This document shows, in pieces, positions 31,994-38,766 of a stretch of 44,383 bases of DNA (position 1 is the stretch's first letter; every line of letters starts with the position of its first letter). The position numbers and the translations under genes were made by a program. This DNA comes from Acidovorax delafieldii. GTDB lineage: Bacteria; Pseudomonadota; Gammaproteobacteria; Burkholderiales; Burkholderiaceae_C. The notes beneath the pieces are model-generated. The model searched no databases and was not told the DNA's origin. It worked only from the letters and a program-made list of their open reading frames with translations. The DNA lies in contig DFQQ01000042.1 of NCBI GenBank assembly GCA_002377855.1, forward strand, positions 1 through 44,383, read 5' to 3'.

Positions 31994-32608
31994 CTAAACC
32001 CAGCCCAGTGCTCCAAGCAGGGCACCCGCCCCCAGCATCCACAGCAGATGCAGCTTGGTGCGCCACACCAGGAGAGCCGCTATTGCTGTGAGCGTCCACA
32101 GGGGCCAGTTGCTCAGCTCAGGCCCGTGGGCGCGCGTGAGCACCCATGCCGTGGCCAACAGCAAGCCGATCACGACGGGAGCCATGCCCTGCTTGAAAGC
32201 ACGCACGCTGCGCCGGTTGCGATTGCGATGACCCCAGCGTGTGGCCTGCCATGTCAGCAGGCTGCTGGGCAGCATCACCCCCACCATGCACAGCGCAATG
32301 CCCAGAAGGCCCAGCGCCCAGCCGGCCGCGCCAGGGCCGCCTGCATTGATGCCCACATTCCACCCCAGCAGTGCAATGAACAGAACATTGGGCCCGGGCG
32401 CCGCCTGTGCGATGGCGATGGAGGCATTGAACTGAGGGTCGGTCAACCATCCATTTCGCTCCACCAAAAAGCGATGCATGTCGGGTGCTGTGCTGATGGC
32501 GCCGCCCACTGCCAGTAGCGACAGCGACATGTAATACATGAACAGGTGAAACCAGTCGAGCGGGGTCAGCGGCGCCATGGCGGCTACAGCGGGCATGGCA
32601 GTGGTCAT
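31994..32608 (-). CDS. Chromate transporter, short form, second subunit
   Basis: This 204-residue protein consists of one CHR domain with about five to six helices. IAIAQAAPGPNVLFIALLGW is the CHR signature, and AVGGAISTAPDMHRFLV precedes it. Short-chain CHR proteins work as heteromeric pairs to export chromate. Its ATG overlaps the stop of the other CHR gene as ATGA. Confidence 0.88.
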   Translation of the reverse strand: MTTAMPAVAAMAPLTPLDWFHLFMYYMSLSLLAVGGAISTAPDMHRFLVERNGWLTDPQFNASIAIAQAAPGPNVLFIALLGWNVGINAGGPGAAGWALGLLGIALCMVGVMLPSSLLTWQATRWGHRNRNRRSVRAFKQGMAPVVIGLLLATAWVLTRAHGPELSNWPLWTLTAIAALLVWRTKLHLLWMLGAGALLGALGWV

Positions 32609-33204
32609 GGGGCAATCTTTTTCCAGGTCAGCACACAAGCCAGCAAGCCCACGCTGGGCAGGGTCCAGAACAGGGGCCAGCGTAGCCCCGCCATCAGGCC
32701 CACGGTGAGGCCAGCCAGGGCCACGCAGACAGCGAGGCCGAGCGGGTGCCTGCGCAGTGTGGAGGACAATTTCAGGCCCATGCCCGCGATCAACCCGGCT
32801 GCCACCGCGCCCATGCCGCGCAGGGCGCCCGCCACGGCCGGGTGCGATGAGAACTGGGCGTACACCACGGCAAGCGCCAGCACGAGCATGAGCGGGAAGG
32901 TCAGCATGCCCGCAAGGGCGGCCAACGCCCCGCGCCAGCCAAAGTAGCGTTCGCCGATCATGATGGAGAGGTTGACCACATTGGGGCCGGGCATGATCTG
33001 CGCCACCGCCCAGTCCTCGACAAACTCCTCGTTGGTCATCCAGCGCTTTTTCTCTACCAGTTCGCGCTGTACGACGGCAAGCACACCGCCAAAGCCCTGC
33101 AGTGCAAGCCAGGTGAAGGACCAAAAGAGATCCGCGCAATCGCGCGGCTGGGGATGGGCGGCTGACTCAGCAGGGAAGGCAGTCACGTCATTGGCTTCGG
33201 CCAT
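32605..33204 (-). CDS. Chromate transporter, short form, first subunit
   Basis: This 199-residue protein is the other CHR domain. LFWSFTWLALQGFGGVLAVV and AVAQIMPGPNVVNLSIMIG are the family signatures. About six helices are visible. Together the two subunits correspond to the halves of one long ChrA. No ribosome site is evident before the ATG, and a copy of the dispersed repeat begins only 13 bases upstream, forming the leader of this two-gene operon. No chrB regulator gene is near. Confidence 0.88.
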   Translation of the reverse strand: MAEANDVTAFPAESAAHPQPRDCADLFWSFTWLALQGFGGVLAVVQRELVEKKRWMTNEEFVEDWAVAQIMPGPNVVNLSIMIGERYFGWRGALAALAGMLTFPLMLVLALAVVYAQFSSHPAVAGALRGMGAVAAGLIAGMGLKLSSTLRRHPLGLAVCVALAGLTVGLMAGLRWPLFWTLPSVGLLACVLTWKKIAP

Positions 33205-33216
33205 GGGTTCATTGCG

Positions 33217-33270
33217 TCAAAATGGCCTCTGGCGCTTATGGATAAAGCGCGAGATGCTATCAAATCGGGA
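33217..33270 (-). repeat. Dispersed palindromic repeat, copy F
   Basis: Exact family core on the minus strand (TAGC-N5-GCGC-N11-GCGC), ending in GGCCATTTT. It lies directly upstream of the chromate transporter operon and would be in its transcript leader. Confidence 0.85.
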
Positions 33271-33450
33271 GTAAATGTACCCAATGCGTGCTCGCGCCAA
33301 GGCTGGCACGCGGTAGGGCGCTGGACCGGCCAGCATGAAGCCCGCTATGGTAGCCCGCAATGGCGCTGTCGCGCGCCCAATGCCCGTCGCGTTACGGCAA
33401 GGCCGGAGCGAGAATGTGCGTGCGCGCCGGTGTCGCGCTGGCGTAGCCGT

Positions 33451-33738
33451 TTATTTGCCCAGCTTGCCCTCCAGCACATGCCCCTGTACGCGCCAGCCCG
33501 CCTGGTTGAGGAACTTGACTTTGAAGATGCGCAGGTCCGCCTGGGCCTCGTACTTGACTTTGAAGATCTTGAACGTGGCCTGACTGTCGTAGTGCACCAT
33601 GTGCCACACCGCATCGCCTGCGGCTTGCTGCTCGTACGGGACCTCCAGCACGGCCAGGTCTGCCTGGCTCTCGTAAGCGGTTTCGAACACCTTGGCGTCG
33701 GCTTGGTTTTCGTACTTCACGACCAGTACTTGTGCCAT
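33451..33738 (-). CDS. Small tandem-repeat protein, DUF6150 (knotted) family candidate
   Basis: This 95-residue protein is built of about five copies of a 14-16-residue unit with the pattern Y-E-x-Q-A-D-x-x-V-F-x-V-x-Y (YENQADAKVF, YESQADLAVL, YDSQATFKIF, YEAQADLRIF, LNQAGWRVQG). A short GDAVWHMV spacer interrupts the units in the middle. This pattern fits the DUF6150 family, which I recall as including a small deeply knotted (7-1) protein from Ureaplasma. There is no signal peptide. The ATG at 33738 is preferred because the frame upstream is unlike the repeats. The function is unknown. Confidence 0.75.
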   Translation of the reverse strand: MAQVLVVKYENQADAKVFETAYESQADLAVLEVPYEQQAAGDAVWHMVHYDSQATFKIFKVKYEAQADLRIFKVKFLNQAGWRVQGHVLEGKLGK

Positions 33739-34096
33739 TTTCAGTCCCTCAACAGTGGGTGGATCGGTGGCTTCCTGCGAGAGCGCTGGAAGCCACCCCG
33801 AGGGTATCGAAGAATCCGCCGGGCGCGTCCTGGCGGCCGACGGGCGCGCTGCATTAGCGCCTTGCCGGCCGAGTCGATCAACGACGGCGTTGCGGACAGT
33901 TGTTGCATTGACCGATCTCTGTGCCGGCGGATGGTGTGCCGATCGCAAGCGGCTGACGCTCACAGATCCCGCGCTACCATCCCATGCGCAAAACCTTTCG
34001 GCGGTGCGCCAGCGAGCAGCGCGCGGGTGCAGTGCGGCGCTATCCCGACATTGCGCTGGCGCCACCTGGGCAGCCTACACACACTCCATCACCACC
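33739..34096. other. Intergenic region, 358 bp
   Basis: This region separates the divergent repeat-protein and FAD-oxidoreductase genes. Open frames cross it, but none has a family match or a good ribosome site. It should hold both promoters. I cannot point to a convincing operator or RNA. Confidence 0.5.
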
Positions 34097-35230
34097 ATGC
34101 AAACAGCAGACTACATTGTCATCGGGGCAGGAATCGCAGGCGCTTCGGTTGCCTGGCAACTCGTGCAGGACGGGCGCAGCAGCGTGCTGCTGCTGGAGCG
34201 GGAATCGCAGCCGGGCTACCACACCACGGGCCGCTCGGCTGCGCTGTACATGGCCACTTACGGTACACCGAACATCCAGGCATTAACCCGTGCCAGCCGC
34301 GCGTTCTTTGACGCGCCGCCGCCCGAGTTCGGTTCGCAGCCCATCCTTTCGCCCCGCGGAGTGGTTTATGTGGCGGGACCCGAACAGTTGGCCCTGTTGC
34401 AACAGACGTTCGAAAGCGCCCGCGCCGCGTCACCCAATGTGGAGTGGGTTGAGAAGGCCGCGTTGCTGGCACTGCTGCCGTGCCTGAGGCCGGAGGCAGT
34501 AGCCGCAGGAATGAGCGAGCCCGAGGCGGCTGACATCGACGTGCACGCGCTGCACCAGGGCTACCTGCGCGGGCTGCGCCAGCGCGGCGGTCAAGTGCTG
34601 ACGCAGGCGGAAGTGGCCGGCCTGCATTGCGGCAGCGACGTTTGGCGGGTCGAACTGGCCGACGGCCGCCAGCTTCAGGCGACCACGATCGTCAACGCCG
34701 CTGGCGCCTGGGCGGATGTGGTGGCCGCGATGGCGGGTGTCCCCCCCATCGGGCTGGAGCCGCGCAGACGCACCGCCTTCACGTTTGCAGCGCCTGAAGG
34801 GATGGACGCGAGCCGTTGGCCAGCCGTGATCGGTATTGACGAGAGCTTTTACTTCAAGCCCGACGCGGGGCAGTTGCTGGGCTCGCCCGCCAACGCCGAC
34901 CCGACGCACCCGCACGACGTGGTCCCCGAGGAGCTGGACGTTGCCACGGGCATCTATCACATCGAGGAAATGACCACCTTCCAGATCCGTCGCCCATCGC
35001 ACACCTGGGCTGGATTGCGTTCCTTCGTGCCCGACGGGGACATGGTGATCGGCTGGGACAACCATGTGCCCGGTTTTTTCTGGCTGGCGGGGCAGGGAGG
35101 GTATGGCATCCAGAGCGCGGCAGGGGCTTCGCTGCTGGCAGCTCGTTTGCTGCGAGCCGAGCCACTGGGCAAAGAACTGGACAATGAAGGGGTTGTGCTG
35201 CCAGGCTTGTCGCCCGCACGGCTGCGCTAG
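34097..35230 (+). CDS. FAD-dependent oxidoreductase (DAO/glycine oxidase type)
   Basis: This 377-residue flavoprotein begins YIVIGAGIAGASVAWQL with the FAD motif at residues 5-20. LLLERESQPGYHTTGRSAAL is the second FAD segment. IVNAAGAWADVVA and the late FFWLAGQGGYGIQSAAGA belong to the DAO family (D-amino acid oxidases and dehydrogenases, glycine/sarcosine oxidases). The substrate is not predictable. There is no signal peptide. The ATG at 34097 directly precedes the FAD motif. Confidence 0.9.
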   Translation: MQTADYIVIGAGIAGASVAWQLVQDGRSSVLLLERESQPGYHTTGRSAALYMATYGTPNIQALTRASRAFFDAPPPEFGSQPILSPRGVVYVAGPEQLALLQQTFESARAASPNVEWVEKAALLALLPCLRPEAVAAGMSEPEAADIDVHALHQGYLRGLRQRGGQVLTQAEVAGLHCGSDVWRVELADGRQLQATTIVNAAGAWADVVAAMAGVPPIGLEPRRRTAFTFAAPEGMDASRWPAVIGIDESFYFKPDAGQLLGSPANADPTHPHDVVPEELDVATGIYHIEEMTTFQIRRPSHTWAGLRSFVPDGDMVIGWDNHVPGFFWLAGQGGYGIQSAAGASLLAARLLRAEPLGKELDNEGVVLPGLSPARLR

Positions 35231-35448
35231 GGATTCTCTGCACGAATCGAGCGGCAAGTGTGCACTGCGGATCGGGATGGGCTGCAAGGCGCAAAACGCA
35301 TAACGCAGCATTAGCCGTAGCTATTGCGAGTATTTGCAACGCCGCAGACCGCCCGACACCGCAGATGCACAAGGAGCGGTGATTGGTGCAGAGGACGCCA
35401 ACAGGACATTGGCCAGTATGCCCGGGCGCCCCACCTGAAAGCGGGGGG

Positions 35449-35664
35449 TCAGGCGAAAGTATTGACCTGCGTGCCCAGCGTGCCTGTGGTTGCCAGCGCG
35501 GGCTGGGGCATGGATTGCTGCATGGCGTCAATCATGGTCGCAGCAGCCGAGGCCTGCACGTCCAGCGCTTTTTTGAGCACCACCATGTTCAGCGCATCCG
35601 AAGTCTTTGCGCTGGCAAGCTGGGTGGCTGTTGACACGATGCTGTTGGTGAGGGCGACGTCCAT
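35449..35664 (-). CDS. YjfB-like putative motility protein
   Basis: This 71-residue protein begins DVALTNSIVSTATQLAS and contains ALNMVVLKKALDVQASAA and MIDAMQQS. This matches the small YjfB family, annotated as putative motility protein because members occur in flagellated bacteria. GGAG lies six bases before the ATG. It has no flagellar neighbour here. Its role is not established. Confidence 0.8.
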   Translation of the reverse strand: MDVALTNSIVSTATQLASAKTSDALNMVVLKKALDVQASAAATMIDAMQQSMPQPALATTGTLGTQVNTFA

Positions 35665-35774
35665 GGTGACTCCTAGTACCTGATGGCGTTATATCGGCCG
35701 CCCGGCACCGGGTCTTGACCTCTGTTACATGTGCGCCCCTTGCTCGGCGCATTGCCGGGGTCGCCATGTATTGG

Positions 35775-37190
35775 TTACTCCAATGCCGGGACGCCAATAC
35801 CTCCACAGGTGGCCAGGTCCGAATCGGGCGCTGGCGGCAACTGCCGCGCTGCATCGCGCAGAGCGGTGCGCAGGCCTTCTTCGAAGGTGGGATGGTAGAA
35901 CGGCATGCCCAGCAGATCGCGCACCGTGAGCTTTTGCTGAATGGCCAGCGCCAGCAGGTGCGCCATGTGCTCGCCTTGTGGGGCGCACATCTCTGCACCC
36001 AGCAGCCGGCCCGTGGCTTTGTCCGCATAAATGCACAGGCGCCCTTCGTTGCGCAATGCGGCATGCGCGCGCCCCTGGTCGTGGAAGCTGACGCTGCCGG
36101 TGACGGTACTGCCCGCGTCCAGATCAGCCAGCCGCCGCCCCGCCACCGCCACCTGCGGGTCTGAAAAAACGATGGCCAGTGGCGTGCGTCGGCGGAATTT
36201 GCGCGGCGAACTGGCCAATGCGTTGATTCCTGCAATGTGCCCCTCGTCCGCACCCTCGTGCAGCAGGGGCAGGTGCCCGTTAGCGTCACCCGCCATGAAC
36301 ACCGGCAGGTCGCCGATTTGCTGTGTTTGCGGGTCAATCTGGGGCATTCCGCGTTCGTCCAGCGGCACGCCCAGCGTTTCCAGGCCGAGGTGTTCGATGT
36401 TGGGCGTGCGGCCCATGGCGGCCACCACTTGGTCTACCACCACCCGCTGGGCCCCACTGCTCACTTCAATACCGCCCGCCACTTCCCTCAGTTCAGCAGG
36501 CGCCCCGGTGTGCAGAACCATTTCGTCCTTGAGCACCCGCGTCAGTTCCGAATTGATGACTGGGTCGCTGATTCCCGCCAGCGAATCGTCGGTGCTGAAA
36601 GCCGCCACTTGCAAACCCAGTCGGGCCAGCGCCTGGGCTATCTCTACCCCCAAAGGGCCCATGCCAATCACCGCCATGCGCGGCCCCAGGGTGGGTTGCT
36701 CGAAAAGGGTGTCGGTGGTGAGCATGCGCTCGCCAAACGCCAGCCACTCGTCTGGCAGATGGGGGCGTGAGCCCGTGGCGATGATGATGCTGCGCGCCAC
36801 GTAGGTCTTGCCACCAATGTCGACCGACCCTGGTCCCAGCAAGGTGGCGCGGCCCGATTTTTGGGCGTTGCCCAGCTTCTGGGTGGCCTTCAGTGCTCCG
36901 GCGACAAAATCATCTCGCAGATCGCGCACACGCTGCAGTACGGCGGGCAAATCCACCGTCAGCGCTGCACCGCCGCGCAGGCCCAGCTCATCAAAGGCAT
37001 GCCGCCTGTGGAATGCGCCGGCCGCCTCGATGAGCATTTTTGAAGGCATGCAGCCCACCCGTGCGCAGGTCGTACCCCAGGGGCCGTCGTTCACGATGAG
37101 ATACCGATCTGTGCGTTTGCGCACTTCGCGCAACGCAGCCAGCCCGGCGGTGCCCGCGCCGATGATGAGGGTGTCCAGGGGTGCACTCAT
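35775..37190 (-). CDS. Pyridine nucleotide-disulfide oxidoreductase (dihydrolipoyl dehydrogenase-like)
   Basis: This 471-residue flavoprotein has the FAD motif LIIGAGTAGLAAL at 8-20 and the redox disulfide GTTCARVGCMPSK with Cys42 and Cys47. The NAD(P) motif is AVIGMGPLGVEIAQALA, and the dimerisation domain has FYHPTFEEG with the catalytic His-Glu pair. The redox motif and layout resemble dihydrolipoyl dehydrogenase and mercuric reductase, but there is no heavy-metal domain and no 2-oxoacid dehydrogenase operon, so the disulfide substrate is open. The ATG at 37190 is used; 15 upstream codons are unsupported. Confidence 0.9.
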   Translation of the reverse strand: MSAPLDTLIIGAGTAGLAALREVRKRTDRYLIVNDGPWGTTCARVGCMPSKMLIEAAGAFHRRHAFDELGLRGGAALTVDLPAVLQRVRDLRDDFVAGALKATQKLGNAQKSGRATLLGPGSVDIGGKTYVARSIIIATGSRPHLPDEWLAFGERMLTTDTLFEQPTLGPRMAVIGMGPLGVEIAQALARLGLQVAAFSTDDSLAGISDPVINSELTRVLKDEMVLHTGAPAELREVAGGIEVSSGAQRVVVDQVVAAMGRTPNIEHLGLETLGVPLDERGMPQIDPQTQQIGDLPVFMAGDANGHLPLLHEGADEGHIAGINALASSPRKFRRRTPLAIVFSDPQVAVAGRRLADLDAGSTVTGSVSFHDQGRAHAALRNEGRLCIYADKATGRLLGAEMCAPQGEHMAHLLALAIQQKLTVRDLLGMPFYHPTFEEGLRTALRDAARQLPPAPDSDLATCGGIGVPALE

Positions 37191-37508
37191 GCGTTGTCTC
37201 CGGTATGTTGATGAAGCACGTTGCCGATCTCGCAAGCAAACGCCTCGCCCATCCAGGCAGCCCGTTCATTCAGTCATCCGATTTCGCTCCATCCGCTGCT
37301 GCCCCTGATCTTTCTGCAAGCTCCGAGGCTCGGGGGACGTTGGCAGACGGACCCGCCATGGACGGCACACCGCGCCGCACGTCGCCCTGCGCAACATCGG
37401 CGGCCTGCTCCTTGCAAACTCACGAGGTCTTGTGCAGTGAGTGTGGCGCCGTTACCGATGAGTGCGTGTAGGCGCACAGGCAGACATGCGCAGTGTGAGA
37501 GGCGCCCG
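37191..37508. other. Intergenic region, 318 bp
   Basis: This is the gap upstream of the disulfide oxidoreductase gene and downstream of the YigZ-like gene. Overlapping open frames here are Arg/Pro-rich and look spurious. No hairpin terminator, RNA gene or repeat is evident. Confidence 0.5.
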
Positions 37509-38102
37509 CTATGCGGATGCAGGCAACCAACCGACGCGGCCCTGGCCCTGGTCGTTGATGCGCTGCACAAACGCTGCCGCCTGTGCCTCGGGCAGTTGCA
37601 TCTGCAGGGTGACGAGCGAGCCATGTTGCACGTCTACCAGTTGTGCCCCCGCGGCCTCTACTTCGCGGCGCAGCATCCCTTCGAGCGCATACGGGACGTG
37701 GCACTCCAGGGTTTTCATCCGCTGCAGGATGACCTTGGGCGCGGTCAGCAGCGCGTGCGCCACGGTGTCTGTGTACGCACGCACCAGCCCGCCCGCGCCC
37801 AGCTTGACCCCACCAAAGTAGCGCACGACGGTGGCCAGGACACCCTCGAGATCCTGGTGGCGAAGTACGTCGAGCATGGGTCGGCCGGCTGTGCCGCTGG
37901 GTTCGCCGTCATCTACCGCTGCCGACTGCCCACCCGCAAGCAATGCCCAGCACACATGCGCGGCGCCGGGGTGCTGCTTCCACAATGCGTCGACCACTGC
38001 CTGCGCGCTGGCGCGGTCGGCCATGGGCTGCACACAGCCGATGAACCGGCTTTTCTTGATGATGAGTTCGCTGTGCGCTGGGGCAGCCAGGGTTTGGGGC
38101 AT
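37509..38102 (-). CDS. YigZ/IMPACT family protein
   Basis: This 197-residue protein has the IMPACT N-terminal domain: ELIIKKSRFIGCVQPM, then DDGEPSGTAGRPMLDVL and VVRYFGGVKLGAGGLVRAY, the signature of the family. A ferredoxin-like DUF1949 domain occupies about residues 130-195. IMPACT proteins affect translation control in eukaryotes; the bacterial role is not settled. The ATG at 38102 is chosen from homologue length; a TTG 27 codons upstream opens the same frame. Confidence 0.88.
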   Translation of the reverse strand: MPQTLAAPAHSELIIKKSRFIGCVQPMADRASAQAVVDALWKQHPGAAHVCWALLAGGQSAAVDDGEPSGTAGRPMLDVLRHQDLEGVLATVVRYFGGVKLGAGGLVRAYTDTVAHALLTAPKVILQRMKTLECHVPYALEGMLRREVEAAGAQLVDVQHGSLVTLQMQLPEAQAAAFVQRINDQGQGRVGWLPASA

Positions 38103-38424
38103 GGGGCGCAGAGTGTAATGCGGGCGTTGTAGACGTTTGGCCACACCGGAAGTGACGGGTTTTGGCAACGGCTTGCACGCCAAAACGGGCTAACGCATTT
38201 GGGTGATAGGCATGCAAGCCGGTTCGGTCCATAGTGCGTACACGGCCAGCAGCGGTGTTTGCGCGTTGAGCCATAGAACGCGGGGCGTTTGCCCCGGACT
38301 TGCCACGAGCCAATTCTTCGTTTTGTCATGTTTGCATTCGCGCGTCTGTATGAGAAGCGCCGGGGTTTCGAGAGTTGCCATGCAAACGGCCCAAAGACCT
38401 GGAAGGCTCTCAGAAGGAGCCCTC
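38103..38424. other. Intergenic region, 322 bp
   Basis: This separates the divergent YigZ-like gene and the small plus-strand gene. Long frames cross it on both strands without family likeness or good ribosome sites. No repeat copy or terminator is seen. Confidence 0.45.
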
Positions 38425-38625
38425 ATGCCTGCCATGCCTTTCGCCAATACATTGCACAGTGCCCTTGCGCACCACATCTTCGGGCGCTGCCTCGATACCG
38501 CCGCGGCGGCCGAGCCCGCAGCGCAGGCGCAGGCGTCCTGTGCCGCGATGGCACCGGCGCCATCAGCTCCCCAAGACGAATGGCCGGACCTGGCCCAGCG
38601 CGTTCGCGACGTTGGCGAATGGTGA
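38425..38625 (+). CDS. Small hypothetical protein, 66 residues
   Basis: An ATG with AGAAGGAG six bases upstream opens a 66-codon frame. The product begins MPAMPFANTLHSALAHHIFG, continues with an Ala-rich stretch and ends in an acidic segment (DEWPDLAQRVRDVGEW). I do not recognise it. It has no signal peptide or membrane segment. The strong ribosome site and isolated position upstream of ygiQ favour a real gene. Confidence 0.5.
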   Translation: MPAMPFANTLHSALAHHIFGRCLDTAAAAEPAAQAQASCAAMAPAPSAPQDEWPDLAQRVRDVGEW

Positions 38626-38766
38626 CGCAGTAACAAGCTCGGTGGCCTGCTGGCCATGGGGGCATACGGGCGTGCAGAGCGACAAAAAAGCACGGCCACC
38701 GTAAAATGGAGGCCTCCCCACCATGACTGTGACCGCCACGTTTTCTCGGCGGCTATTCCCCTTTGC

